Below are positions 32,868 through 45,224 of a stretch of DNA of 64,000 bases, piece by piece. The notes below the pieces were generated by a model. That model was not told the origin of the DNA. It did no database searches and saw only the letters and a list, made by a program, of their open reading frames with translations. The stretch lies in NCBI GenBank assembly GCA_029204225.1, contig CM055095.1:61917910-61981909 (forward strand), written 5' to 3'. The DNA is from Diphasiastrum complanatum. Taxonomy: Eukaryota; Streptophyta; Lycopodiopsida; Lycopodiales; Lycopodiaceae. The position numbers were made by a program, and so were the translations under genes. Each line of letters starts with the position of its first letter. Position 1 is the first letter of the stretch.

Positions 32868-33530
32868 CTCCTCAAATTTAGCTTGATCTATTTACAAATC
32901 TCTTACTAGATGAATGAAAGCTTTTAGAAGTGTCTAAAAAGTCCAGCTACAAACAAGGAACTTTTAAGACTCCAATAGAGAATGATGTCCGTGAAGGATC
33001 TTTCACCACCTCTTAGAGGATCCCTTACAAGATGTTCCATAAATGTGTCTATATACATGTAGCACACTTCAAAACTAAACATCATGCCAAGACATGGATT
33101 CCAAGGCATTTTGTGCACTTGAAAATACATCAATTAAACTATTAAGTGCATAAATAATGTTGCCAAAGACAACTTGCCTTGTTTGGTCCATATAATTGAG
33201 CCTTGATGGCTCCATCTTGATACTCATGGTTCTTCTTGGAGACCTTTGGTCTTGAGCTTGCTCCTTCACTTGACTTGACTCCAAACCGTCAATGATTTGA
33301 ATAAGGTGTTGATCCAAAGGTGCTTCTTCAAGTTTACAAATCTTCCACTCTTGAAAGATCACATTTCCACCATTGACAACTTCTTTGATGGAAAACAAGT
33401 AGATTCTACATTCTCTACTTGAAGAGCAAAACACTACCATTATTCCTATCATTGAAATAGGATAATCTTGGTCCTTACATTGGAATGATCATGCTCAAAG
33501 CATGTGGACCCAAAGATAGCAGGAGCACCA
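32868..33530 (-). pseudogene. element I body: integrase tail, no RT
   Basis: The minus strand begins (right) with FGSTCFEHDHSNVRTKI, an integrase C-terminal segment. Two stops follow, then RECRIYLFSIKEVV-GGNVIFQEW and PSRLNYMDQTRQVVFGNIIYAL, ending in SSAQNALESMSWHDV, the run-up to copia RT. Instead of RT there is a stop and about 150 bases to the polypurine tract. Element F begins at 33531, cutting I. The element would therefore have been RT-less, like A. Confidence 0.7.
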
Positions 33531-34370
33531 TGTCAGAAATGGTGAACTCCTGCAACTTTGTCGCAGCACAAACATGAAGCAAAGGTCAAACGAGAACAAT
33601 TCGCGACAATCAACGTGCCTTGACTCGAAGCACGAACGATTTGCGAATCATTCGTGAATCGTAAACATACCTCCAGGACCAAAAACTGCAAAGGGAGCAA
33701 AACGAAAGATTACGGAAGAAACAAAAGGAGCAAAAGCAAACAAAGGAAACGAAGCAAACGAAGGGGAATCTTTCGTGCTGGCAGCTGGCAGCTCAACGGG
33801 CTTGGAGTTGTAGACTTCACGCCCAGGTGAAACGAGTGGCAATGACGAGGACTAACTGAGTAGTTGATTAGCATTAACTAGTCTTGTGATTTCTACGTTA
33901 AGCCATCTTGTAAACTCCACACAGTGGAGGTATAATCTATCCCTTCTGGATCATAATGAAGAGATCTGAATAGATAGAAATATTTGTAAGAGATAGAGAG
34001 AGAGAGGTAGCGAGTAGAGCAGAAAAGAAAAATACTAGAGTTGTACATGAAAATCTGCCAATGAGCAGAACACAACGAAAGAGCAAAGTGTCATTCCGCC
34101 AATGAGCAAGACACTGACGATCTCTCTCTAAAAATTAAACTGATAATACAGTCACTCTATTTTCGTGCTTCTCCTTGTCTTGTGTTGTCTGTCTTGATTG
34201 CTAGAATAAAATGTGTTTTGTGATGTGCAATCGAGTGTCTAGATTCCTGTAAAAGCTTCCATGCAAAAGGAAATTTAAAGACACGTTCGCGAATACGAAA
34301 ACGAAAACGAAAACGAAAAGAAACAGTTTCGCCTTCGCGAAACGGAACAGTATTTTCCGCTTCCGCGACA
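33531..34370 (+). repeat. element F 5' LTR
   Basis: 840 bases from TGTCAGAAATGG to CCGCGACA, directly followed by a primer site. Its ends match the inverted LTR of element G (54996-55610). It is rich in ACGAAA and CGCGAA words near 33590-33840 and 34285-34370. Confidence 0.8.
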
Positions 34371-34383
34371 TGGTGTCAGAGCC
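34371..34383 (+). promoter_or_regulatory. element F primer-binding site
   Basis: TGGTGTCAGAGCC, one base different from the usual copia primer site, abutting the LTR. Confidence 0.85.
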
Positions 34384-34435
34384 CACAAGTTATCACTACT
34401 GATATTTCAGCAGTGATTCTTCTAGACAACATAAT

Positions 34436-35065
34436 ATGGCTACAACAATCTAGACAAGAGTGGCAATCAATCTTGATTGTGCAAATTACAGAATCTGGAA
34501 ATTCAAAATCAAACTTCTGAAGGGCGAAGGCATCTGGTCGGTGACCGAACTCTCAGAGGTGCAGCCTCCAGAGGGAGACCCGAGGAGAGCTGAATGGATC
34601 AGAAAAGATGAGCGCAAAATGGCGATCATCATTTCGTCCATAAATGAATATCTACTCATGCAAATTGAAGACTGCAAAAGCAGCCATGTAGCGTGGGAAA
34701 GATTAAAACAAAAGTATGAAGTGAGGACTGCAGCTTCATTCATGCACCTTCACAATCAACTGCAATCCATACAATGGGATGGCAACCAATTGGATCAGCA
34801 TGTTGAGAAGATCAGAACGATCTTCGCTCAGCTCGCTGCATCAGAACAGGAGCACCAGGTCCCAGCACCACAACAACTGATGTACTTCATGAAGTCTCTA
34901 CCAACGTTCTATCAGTCGCTGAGAATGCTCATTCTAAGTCTACCAGATATGACATTCAACAAAGCAGTCAGTCTTGTCACTGATGAGAGACTGATGAGAG
35001 ACGAAGGAGAGGGAAGCAGTGATCAAGAGAAGGCTCTCTTCACGAAAGGAAAGAGGCCAAAATAA
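34436..35065 (+). pseudogene. element F gag
   Basis: It begins ATG GCT ACA ACA ATC TAG at 34436. The sixth codon is a stop where the sister element G has a glutamine codon. The frame then stays open to 35065 with UBN2-type gag motifs (YRIWKFKIKLLKGEGIWSV, DQEKALFTKG). The zinc knuckle and the whole protease are missing. The same frame continues after two stops straight into the GAG-pre-integrase box at 35105, so an internal deletion joined gag to integrase. Confidence 0.8.
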
Positions 35066-35089
35066 TCAGCAACTCTGATAGCATATTAA

Positions 35090-36084
35090 ATGCATCATAA
35101 AATGAAGATCAGACTCTGGCATAGGAGAATGTATCATCTGAACATGAGAAGCCTGTATGACATGAGTAGAAAAGACATGGTCACAAGTCTCAAGATTTCA
35201 AGGCCCGAAACGAGTTCTACGAAGCTTGTCAGAAAGGCAAGCAACATCAGAATCCATTCACACAAGAGGGAAGAAGAGCCAAGCAAGTTCTTGAGCTCAT
35301 CCACTATGATGTCTGTGGAACAATGGAGATGGATTCTCTCTCAAGTTTGAGATACTTTTTGACGTTCATAGATGATTACAGCCGGATGACCCTAATCTAC
35401 TACTTAAAGAAGAAATCCGAAGTGTTTGATTCCTTCAAGAAGTTCGTGGCATTTGTAGAGCAACACACCTCGAAAAAGATACAGATTCTTAGATCTGACC
35501 AAGGAGGTGAACATAAAAGTAAAGAATTCTCAAGATTCCGCAAAAAACAAGGGATCGAATACCAGTTCACTCCTACATACACACCACAATACAATGGTGT
35601 TGTAGAAAGAAGAAACAAAACGCTAGTCGAAGGAGCCAGATGCATGATGGCACAAGCTCAATTCCCCGGTCAATTCTGGGCTGAGGCAATAGCTGCAGCT
35701 GTACACCTGCAGAATAGATCTACAATGACAGTGCTGAAAAACAAAACACCATACGAAATGTGGACAGGCAGAAAGATTGATCTGTCATACGTACGAATGT
35801 TTGGATGTGCAGCATATAAGCACATTCCAAAAGGAAAAAGAAGCAAGCTTGATGACAAATCTGAGCAAACAATCATGGTCGACTACTCGAATGGAACACA
35901 TGTTTACAGGCTCTACGATCCAACCACGAAGAAGGTTGTTTCGAGTAGAGATGTGAAGTTCGCTGAGTCCACATTCCCTGGACTGAAAGACGAAAGAGGC
36001 CATGAGATCTTCACACTGCTGCCTATTCAAGAGGGAGATCGAGGACAGACATCAAATCAGAATGCAAAGCCACAGACTCCATAG
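35090..36084 (+). pseudogene. element F integrase
   Basis: A GAG-pre-integrase box (IRLWHRRMYHLNMRSLYDM) is followed, after a frameshift near 35220-35320, by an integrase core. All three catalytic residues are recognisable: IHYDVCG, RSDQGGEH and NGVVERRNKT. The C-terminal region has FGCAAYKHIPKGKRSKLD and VSSRDVKF. The frame ends at a TAG at 36082, with further tail sequence in the next frame to about 36300 (RRNKPRRSTRQRRPPYRY). The catalytic set is intact but the frameshift should prevent a complete protein. Confidence 0.85.
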
Positions 36085-36301
36085 CAGCAGGAAGCAGAGG
36101 ATCAACCCCACGAACAAGAAATGTTCGAGCAGCGACGAAACAAGCCTAGAAGGTCAACAAGGCAAAGAAGACCTCCATACCGCTACTCTGACAATCTTCA
36201 ATGGAGCGAAGACATGCAGTTCGAGTATTGCAGCTTCACTGAAGAGCCAGCAACATACCAAGAAGCTTTAAAGTCCAGAGGGAGAATTCTGAAAGTAGGC
36301 A

Positions 36302-37210
36302 ATGTCAGAGGAGATCGAGTCGATGAGGCGAAATGAGGCATGGACATTAGAGCCATTGCCAGAAAACAAAAAAATAGTCAACTGCAAGTGGGTGTACAAG
36401 AAAAAGATGAAATCAGATGGCACCATTGGCCGTTACAAAGCAAGGTTTGTCGCGAAGGGCTACACACAGAGATATGGTGTTGATTATTTCGACACATATT
36501 CATCGATGGTCAAGATGACAAGCATACGACTACTCTTTGCATACGCCACACAACACAATCTGGAAATTCACCAGATTGATGTGAAAACAACCTTTCTCCA
36601 CGGGGATCTAGAGGAGGAAATCTTCAAGAAACAACCTAAAGGCTATGAAGACCTTGACAATCGACAATATGTCTGTCGGTTGCAGAGATGCATCTATGGT
36701 CTAAAACAGGCATCACAAGCCTGGTATAAAAAGCTTGATGGTCTTCTGAAGTCTCTAGACTTCAACCCTACTCAACCAGACTCCAATGTCTACATCAAAA
36801 GAGTAGAAAAAGATTTTGTGATACTGACCATTTTCGTGGATGATTCGCTAATGATAGAAAATTCCTTGATGCTGATCAGAGACACGAAGAGTCAGATTTC
36901 TGAAAGCTATGAAATCACAGATCTTGGAGAAGCAACAAAATGTCTCGGGCTAGAGATCAAAAGAGATCGATCAAAGGGCAAAATGCACTTGAGTCAGTCA
37001 GAATATGCCAGAAAAGTGCTAAGGCAGTACCACATGATGGACTGCAAAGAAAAGGCCACACCAATGATAGCTGGAGCCAAGCTCACGAAACAGGATTGCC
37101 CAAAAATGAAAGAGGAAGAATAGAATATGGTAGATATACCCTAGAAAAACTTAATCGGTAGTCTGATGTACATTTCAATTTGTACCAGACCCGATCTGGC
37201 TTTCTCTGTT
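36302..37210 (+). pseudogene. element F reverse transcriptase, truncated
   Basis: Motifs in order: NEAWTLEPLPENKKIVNCKW, ARFVAKGYTQRYGVDYFDTY, IHQIDVKTTFLHGDLEEEIF, YGLKQASQAWYKKLD, and the active site ILTIFVDDSLMI (FVDD). Then DLGEATKCLGLEI and, after frame breaks at about 37123-37140, LIGSLMYISICTRPDLAFSV. At about 37210 the similarity ends; RNase H and the 3' LTR are absent. The catalytic aspartates are present, so loss came from truncation and frame breaks. Confidence 0.85.
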
Positions 37211-37690
37211 TTGGGTGGAGTTTATTAAAGTTATAGTTTGTGCTCCTTGGATGGTTTTTAGTTTTTGCTTAAGAGTGAAGGGGTATTAAAGGTGTTAAAG
37301 ATAGTTAAAGATCCATGGGAAGTACCTGTTTTTGAGACTTAAGTGCAATTTCAGACAGTTACAAATGTGCCAAATTGGTATATCGATAGTACCAAATTTG
37401 GTAGTCAAGTACCAAATAGAAAATCTGTAATTTAAGAACAGGTACTTTGGAGTTTTAAACAAGCAGTACGTGTTTTTCAAATGGAAAAGACATTTTCAGT
37501 CAATACCAAAAGCACTACGATTGAGACTCCGATAGTACCAAAAAACGTAGCCTGAACTGATTAATAAAAAAATCAGATTACTGATAGATAAGTGATCCAA
37601 AGTACCAAATTGGTACTCATCGATCTCAAAACGGGTAATATGAAAGTACCAAATGAATCAATATAAAGCACAAATGTTACTTGCATCCTG
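37211..37690. other. non-coding, rich in GTACCAA words
   Basis: No gene is seen. It holds at least seven TACCAAA/TTTGGTA words in both directions, as in the introns of gene K. Confidence 0.5.
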
Positions 37691-37939
37691 ATTTCAAGCA
37701 ATCTTCATATGGCATGTTGTTGTATATGTTTTTGTACGCATCGGTGGATAATTGGAACATGTTATGATATCCAGGGATAGGCTCCATGGGAAACCGGATT
37801 GCCCTCACCAAGTGTGAATAGATGGAAGGTTGTATGTCTTGATCATGTCTTCGACTTGGCCATAGTATAGGCCTTCAACTACTCTCCCTCCTCTAACAAT
37901 TCCGTTGTGCCATGCATCCTTCTATGTTGTTGATGCTTG

Positions 37940-38591
37940 GTACATCGTCTTGGTGCATTTAAGAAGGTAGAAATCCTCTCATCTCTCTGCTGCTTTGATC
38001 GCAAAATTGTTCCCAGCTATCAGGGTTTCTCTCATACATGGGCAGGTTGGTATCATTGTGCATTGGCATGGATCCATAAGCACCGTCATTATCTCCAACG
38101 TCATCGTCTTCGTTGCTGCTAGTTGCCTCTGACTCTGGCAATGGCTGGATAAACATATATTTTCACTCTTCCATGTGTTGTCTATTCCTGCATCTTCTCC
38201 ATTGCCTTGTAATACATGAATCACAGAAACATGACAATGTGCGACATCATAGTGAGCATGGACTATCCTGGGAATATCCATCAGCGCAATGGAACGAGCG
38301 TGAGCCTGTGGTGCGCTGACAATCCCATTTCACATCACGTTGCACTTCATCCTTGTTGACGAGCCAAAAATCCTTCTTGTACTACAGTTGTGACCTTCTC
38401 CTTTTGGCCTGAATCTTTCTTTCAGATATGCGACCACATCTGCTGCACATTTCAAGGGCCAGCCATCTGATTTCAACTCCTCGTGAGTGAGAGTTCTCTT
38501 GATGACCATGCCTGCTCCGTCGTGCTCGTCTTTTCCATGGCCTAAGGCAGAAAAACTATGCATCATTTGTAGACCTGTCAAGTGATAATAT
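37940..38591 (-). pseudogene. gene K 3' exon
   Basis: It starts YYHLTGLQMMHSFSALGHGK and continues DEHDGAGMVIKRTLTHEELK. Near 38385 the frame must shift to KKDFWLVNKDEVQRDV and DCQRTTGSRSFHCADG. An acidic tail follows (SSNEDDDVGDNDG, 38100). Further frame-broken sequence to about 37700 includes HNGIVRGGRVVEGLYYGQVE. The GHGK...DG.G...KR block is the most conserved-looking part. Confidence 0.5.
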
Positions 38592-38922
38592 CTTGCCAAA
38601 AAGTGAATAAATTGTTAGATTTGTTATTTTTATGTTGGCTGTGATAAACAGTGCTTGCAAAGAATACCCGTGGTTTTGAACCTGGTGTCATGTCTACTAC
38701 CAATTTGGTACTATTTTGGGTGTCCCGTATAGTCCCAGTTTGATACTATATCTATTAGGGAAGTAGTACCAAAATTGGTACTCCAGAACAATGTAGTTTG
38801 GTACTACAAGATGGACTATGTAGTTAAAGTCTTGTAGTTCAGTACCAATTTTGGTATTATCTGAACCTAAAAACTACAGCGTAATAATAATAATAGATAG
38901 TGAGAACCCCCAACAAATATAC
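38592..38922 (-). other. gene K intron with GTACCAA words
   Basis: 331 bases; donor GTATAT, acceptor TTTGGCAAG. It contains several TTTGGTACT/AGTACCAAA words in both directions. Confidence 0.65.
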
Positions 38923-39887
38923 CTGGCCACGAAGAAGAAAGACCTTTGGGCTTTGAATTGGGACACTGCACCGTTTGACCACACCCAATGACACCTTAGA
39001 TTATACCCATTCTCTTTCAAAAAATTGTCATGAAGTAGTAGACAGTGCTGTACGAATAAGGTGTCATGGAGCTTATCATCTGATATGCAAAAATGAAGAG
39101 TCTTTCCAGCTGCACCTGCAGAGTTTCTGACATACATTATGTGCACAAGTATCGTGACCTAATTAGACCACCAGTGCATGGACTATATCTCGTTCTGCAT
39201 CTTGAACGAATAATTCTCCGCAAAGTCAATGATTGAAACAATAACATCTGAAGGAATTTTCAGCAAGCAGTCTTTAAATTGTTGTGACTGCCACCAAAAC
39301 ACAAAGTTATGCTTTTGAAGTTTTTCAGGTGTGCTGAAACCAGGTCAACAAAAGCACTGCTCCGCATTCTTTGCACTACCAAATCCTTTCTCTTTTTTAT
39401 AGAACCGCCCTCATCAACAAACCCTGACACAACGCCTATAAAGATCTTCACAAACAACTCCCTACTGTCCACTGATGTCTCAGAGGGACATAATGGCAAT
39501 GTGCAAATGCTGCATTTACTGCAGTCCCCGAACAAGCATTTTTTTGCATGGTATTTTGAATTAGGAGGCTTTGCACATAAAAGCGATTCCCACATATTGT
39601 TGATGCTAGGGCAAACAGATTGGTTTGCTTTGCAAATATTCGATTCCTGAATTTTGTAGAAGATGGAACATGTGCAGGCATGATCCTTTCCATGATAACC
39701 AGACTTGTTTTGTCTCATATGATTAAACGCCTCCCTATAATACATCATTTGCATATGGTACAGACAGCAACAGGTGTACCGCTCCTTCAGTTTCCGAACA
39801 AAATAAGGCTTCAATGCCTCAAAGCATCTAAGCGATATCTGCACTTCTGGGTGAGCCCTTCTGAATCTTTGGAACAACTCAACCTGT
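38923..39887 (-). pseudogene. gene K main exon
   Basis: An acceptor AGGCCACAG at about 39888 is followed by VELFQRFRRAHPEVQISLRC. Then come a cysteine/histidine-rich part (YHGKDHACTCSIFYK, CLFGDCSKCSICTLPLC), a frameshift near 39325, FVFWWQSQQFKDCL, VSIIDFAENYSF, the stop at 39159-39161, CISDDKLHD and HWVWSNGAVSQFK. It ends GCCAG|GTATAT at 38923. Joining to the next exon at 38591 restores the codon AGA and a sensible reading (VAR-YYHLTG), good support for an intron at 38592-38922. Confidence 0.65.
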
Positions 39888-40242
39888 GGCCTAAAAACCT
39901 TACACTTACTAAAAGAACTAATAATAAGCCTAAGAATTACCAGGTAAATTGATCCAAGTCGACTTGAACATTGAACCAAACATAATCTGTGTGTAGAATT
40001 CATAGCAATATAAATCAAACGAGAGAAAATGAGAAAAAAAAAACATTGTTAGTCAAAATTCCCAAACCATATGGTTGTATCTTATTCTAGAATGTCACCA
40101 CAATGCTCCCTCCCACCAGCATGGCCTTCCTTGTGGATGTTTCATGTCCAACAAAGAACGTTTATGATACCATGCCTTCAACAAGAAAAAAAACAAGGGC
40201 TACACCCTTCCTAGAATTGGGAACATTGAATATCTTTAACTG

Positions 40243-40658
<416 letters not shown>

Positions 40659-40699
40659 CCTCGCTCTCACTCTCCCTAACAAAATCTGCTGAAACCATG

Positions 40700-40915
40700 T
40701 CATAAATTATAATTGTATTTCAGGATACACTGAGAAACACACTCGTTCAGCTCAATACAGTGTTGGTTCACTCGAAACCTCTTAAAGATTCCTTTTGCAT
40801 TAAAGTCATTGTTAACATCGTCAAAGTGGAGAAGTATTTTCATTACCGATGATCTATATTCAAGAAGTCTTTTCGTACTACACGACATAAGTGATTTCAA
40901 ACCCTCAGTGCACAT
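40700..40915 (-). CDS. gene K internal exon (approximate)
   Basis: An open block of about 70 codons with [34 protein letters not shown] and IELNEC, preceded by an acceptor-like TTTTAAACAG. It matches the damaged duplicate at 41166-41420. Function was not recognised. Confidence 0.4.
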   Translation of the reverse strand: MCTEGLKSLMSCSTKRLLEYRSSVMKILLHFDDVNNDFNAKGIFKRFRVNQHCIELNECVSQCILKYNYNL

Positions 40916-41830
40916 AGAAGAGCTGTTTAAAAGCTTCTTATAGCAACAAAGTACCAGAGCGGTAGAAAGTACATTTTTGGTACTCTAAAGTCCCAGGAAC
41001 ATGTAAACATTACAAAAATAGTACATATTTTGTGAAATTGGTAGTACCTAAAGCTTAGATTCCAGTAATTGGTAAACAACACTAAAATAGTACCAAAAAG
41101 ACCACAAAGGATTGTATGTGAGCTGCGAACACAAATAAATATAGAGAAATGTGGTCACGAGAAGTCTAAATAGTACCAAAAAAATACAAAATATGTAAAA
41201 TTAGTACCCAACACTGGTGCAACTCAAGACAATGTTGGTTCACTCGAATTTTTAAAGATTCCTTCTGCATTAAATTCACTGTTAACATCTTCAAAGTGAA
41301 CTTGAGGAGGAATCTCATTACCACTGATCTATATTCAAGAAGTCTTATCGTGTTACATGTAGTAGAAAGTACCTGTAGGTAGTACCAAAGCATCATATAC
41401 AGGTAGTACCAAATTGTCAATCACTGGTAGTACTAGGAGTTTTAGAAAGTACCATCAGGTAGTACCAAAGCATCATATATAGGTAGTACCAAAGCACCAA
41501 AGCATCTTATAGTACCAAAGTACCACACAAGCAGAAAGTTAAAGTACCTTAATTGGTAGTCTCTAGAGGATAGAAATTTAACACGATAGGTTCCATCAGT
41601 ACCAATCTTTAAGTTTCATAAACAAGCAAACATTACAAAAATAGTACAAATCTTGTAAAATTGTTAGTAACTAAAGCTTAGATTCCACCAATTGGTAAAA
41701 CTAAAATAGTAACAAAAAGAAAACAAAGGATTGTATGCAAGCTGCCAACCCAAATAAATATAAAGAAAAAAGTACCTAATTTAATAGTTTTATGCGTAAA
41801 ACATGGTCACGAGAAGTCTAAATAGTACCT
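40735..41830. repeat. tandem segmental duplication (exon plus intron)
   Basis: The exon block at 40735-40885 recurs at 41213-41360. The following intron block (TAAAGCTTAGATTCCA ... GAGAAGTCTAAATAGTACC) at about 41050-41170 recurs at 41665-41828. A local GTAGTACCAAAGCATC array (41360-41520) has expanded inside the second copy. Confidence 0.75.
41166..41420 (-). pseudogene. duplicate of a gene K exon
   Basis: It contains RLLEYRSVVMRFLL and RVNQHCLELHQC, matching the block at 40700-40915 but with more damage. It is part of a tandem duplication that includes the neighbouring intron sequence (see 40735-41830). Confidence 0.6.
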
Positions 41831-42428
41831 ATTTGGTAGATGTTAAAAATAAAACTTAGGGACTTAGTATAAAAAGCCTGATTTGGTAGTAAGTAGGAAT
41901 GGAATATTATCAAAATTGTTTCACGATAAGTTCCAGTAGTACCAACACAAACATTCAATGCCTAAAAGTTCCTTGAAATATTAAAAAGCACCAAATAGCT
42001 AATTGCTAGTATATCGAAAACGTTCAAAAACTACCAAAACTATCAAAAGCGCCAATGAACAACAAACAACAGTACTTTATGCACACCAAAAATACAAAAT
42101 GTTCCATGAGGTCCAAACAGCAAAAAGTAAAGCTATTTAAAAATGATATAGAGTACCAAATTTTAGGCAAAAATATATCTTGCACAAGTTTTCATAAGTA
42201 CCAAATAGAAAATAAATAGCTGTTTATAAGCTTCTACAAGTACCAATTGTCCCAAAAGTCCAAATGAGCAAAATATCAGTTGAGTAAAAAACTACAAAAC
42301 AGTTCCAAACAGCAAGAGGTGGAGTGTGTATCTGCAGAACCAAAGAACAGGAGTATCAAAGATTAGTTTCAACAGTGCAAAATATCAACATTACTAAGAA
42401 AATGGAAATCCAGAATAAATGAAGAACC

Positions 42429-42915
42429 TGAGTGTCGTCAAGAAGATGTATTGGATGTCTGACAACACTCTTTCTTCCAATCCTCTGTCGGCATATGTCT
42501 TGTTTGTTGGGGGACACTTGATTTCTGAGATCCAAAAGGCATACACCATTTTTTTGACCCGAGCCATGATTATGGCACCTCTAGGCAATTGTCTCTGACA
42601 TGCACTCAAGGGCAGAACCTCCTCATCATCCTTAATGTTAAGGCAAGAACTGGCTGTAGCAATATTTCTGTGATAAACACCCAAAGCACCTACAATTCTC
42701 GAATGAGGGGGATTCGTTGTGCTATCAACTTTATTTAGGACCATCACAAGCGAAGATCTCTTTACGAAGAGTTCATTTGCCGAGTGAGGCACCTTAATTT
42801 GACTGAGGGTGTTACGCATGTTAGAAACAAGATTGCTTTCAACAGTACTAGATGATATTTGCAGCTGCCAAAAAGTTGGTTGTAGAAGTAGTTCTTGGAA
42901 TATCTCCCTCTGAAT
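42429..42915 (-). CDS. gene K exon 2 (approximate)
   Basis: After an acceptor-like TTTTCAATAG, the frame reads GIQREIFQELLLQPTFWQL and runs without stops through NPPHSRIVGALGVYHRNIA and LEERVLSDIQYIFLTTL to a donor-like CTCAG|GTTCTT near 42429. About 160 codons. No recognised domain. The preceding exon (43250-42963) encodes about 95 residues from the first ATG (MFDRALCLIDSNMNSF). The link between them is not resolved. Confidence 0.45.
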
Positions 42916-43250
42916 ACCTATTGAAAATTGTTATGTATGTCTTCGCCAATATTTTGTTGTAGCTAAACATATTCGTTTTCTTGTCTTGGCATCATCTTCT
43001 GAAGGTTGATCTCCAAGCCTCCTAAAAAAAATTCTTTCAATCTTTGTTCGCGTTTCTTACCAGCCCAATAATCCGTCATTGCAACTTTGTCGGCATAGTG
43101 ACGAGGTTCCATGTTGGGGTCACTTGTGTACGTCTCATGCATTGTAGGAAAAGCTACCGGAATATCCGCAATTGAATTTGTGAAATATATGTTATTGTCC
43201 TGAAAACTATTCATGTTGGAATCGATCAGACAAAGAGCTCGATCAAACAT

Positions 43251-43490
43251 ATCAAGATCAGCAAGAAAGATCTAGATCAGCCACAACGCGATCAGAAAGA
43301 GCACGATCAGCAAGGAGGAGGTATATTAGAGTACTGAGAGATGTTGTGAACGCGATGAGAGAGAGAGCTACAACGGGATATCTTTCAAATGCAAGGAGAG
43401 AGAGCGAGCTGGATTGCAAGAGAGCGAGAGCTAGAGCGAGAGTGAGAGCTAGAGCGAGAGCGAGAGAGAGAAGCCGGTAGCCTACTGTCC
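43251..43490 (-). promoter_or_regulatory. gene K pyrimidine-rich leader
   Basis: On the minus strand this is a C/T-rich stretch with repeated GCTCTC words (about 43395-43475), leading to the ATG at 43250. Probably 5' UTR and promoter-proximal DNA. Confidence 0.45.
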
Positions 43491-43689
43491 CACAATAGAA
43501 GTAATTATTAAGTGATTATTACAATTACACACCTGCAAATCTGTTACAAACAATCATAGTCTCTTCATATCTCTAGTGGACCCAATTTAAGATGTTAAAC
43601 AATAAACATTTTTTTGAGTGCATTTGTACCTAAAAAAGGTAGTGTACTTGACAGTCCATGTTGTACCACCAAAACATGCTTTTAGCTGA

Positions 43690-43925
43690 CAACATCTCGG
43701 CCCAAGCCCTTGCCAATAATCCAATTTTCATGCAAGGAGCAAGCACATCAAAGTTTCACATCACTTTGTGAGAGAGAAGCTTATTGGAGGAGAGAGCCAT
43801 TTGGAGCATATTGATTCATCTTCATGTATTGTCGATCTACTCACCAAGCCACTACTCAAGAGTTCATTCATAGAACATAGATCCAATCTTGGATTGATTC
43901 AACCCATGCTTTGGTGTCATAAAGT
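43690..43925 (+). pseudogene. copia J RNase H tail
   Basis: Frame-broken but recognisable: ADNISAQALANNPIF, then in another frame SSSCIVDLLTKPLLKSSF and EHRSNLGLI, the last 70 or so residues of a copia RNase H. No polypurine tract or LTR follows directly; element H begins at 44153. Confidence 0.6.
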
Positions 43926-44152
43926 TTTGTAGTCAAGCATCTTGATGTCATTAGTTGATAGGGCCATTTTTGGCTTTAGAGGTCAAATAATCAAGTATAC
44001 ATGTTTTGTCATCATTAGGCCAAAAGTCAATTATGATGTACCTTGAGCTAGTTACGTTGTTTACAAGTGTCAAAGTTAGATTTGATGAGTGATCAAAGTC
44101 AATGTGTTGGCAAAGAGTCAAGGGTCCAATCATAAGTGAAATTTTTGTTAGA

Positions 44153-44837
44153 TGTGAAGAATTGCCAAAAATTGGCAAATCTAGCTTGATCAAACACCAT
44201 GTAGTATAATGTAGATTTTGTACATAGTGGATTCCACACATGTGAGGCCAAGATGCCATGCGGAAATACACTCCTAATGAAGGTTAGGTCAAGTCCATAG
44301 GGTTGGTCATGTCATTTTGGTAGTATTTATAGTTTATAGGACCTAAATCCTAGATTTAAGGTGAAAATTGGCCAACTAGCTATCTACCAAGCATGACTCT
44401 AGGAAATAGACTAGGGTTTCATTTTAGGGAAAAAAGGTTGAGTTAACCTCCCTATTACATGCTGGAAATCCACCTAACTTCACAAAGGGAGTCGAATTTG
44501 CTATGTATTGCAAGCTCCCATAGTGAGAAGATAGAAAATTTTTGGAGCTCATTGGCAATCTCAAGCTACTCCACTATGTACATTGAGTTTTTGTGATCCA
44601 AATTTCTACTGGTTTCTCAGCTTGAAGGCTGTACTACAGCCTATGGTACACATGTGTAAGTTTGGATTTCACTGTCGATCAATGCTTTTGATTGTTAATG
44701 CTTGTTGTTTGTCAAATTGCCAATCTACATCAACTTTTTTGTGTCTAGTTTTTTGATAGATTGTTAAGCAAGCATCCAATCACTCTTGTGGATCTTTTGT
44801 AGATCCATTTATGGTCCTAAAGTACAATATTTTCACA
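44153..44837 (+). repeat. element H 5' LTR
   Basis: 685 bases, TGTGAAGAATTGCC...ATTTTCACA, abutting a primer site. Same family as the element I LTR (inverse orientation). It carries CACATGTG-type palindromes at about 44235 and 44649. Confidence 0.88.
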
Positions 44838-44850
44838 TGGTATCAGAGCC
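44838..44850 (+). promoter_or_regulatory. element H primer-binding site
   Basis: TGGTATCAGAGCC directly after the LTR. Confidence 0.9.
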
Positions 44851-45224
44851 AAGTACAAGAGCATAAGCCATTGATCTAATGCAAATTCATTTTTAGCAAG
44901 TTTTGGTGCTAAAAACTAGTATTGAGAGGGCAAGCTAGAATCTTGACTTTGGTGAGGAGATTTGATCCCAAACTTGGTAGAGGTCCAAATCCGTATTGTC
45001 CACATGTGTGGGCACCTCGAAAGCTGTATTTAATGCATGGTATTCATTTGATCCAAAGAAATTCAATTTGTGTGCTTTTGATGTAATTTTTGGTGGAAAT
45101 CTTAGGATAAGCTACCGAGATTGAGTGCCATTGATTAGATTTGACATAGGTTGTAGGATGCTCCATGCAAAATCTAGGATGAGTTCCTTGTCTTTGTAGG
45201 ATGGTGGTGAGAAATTCAATTTCT

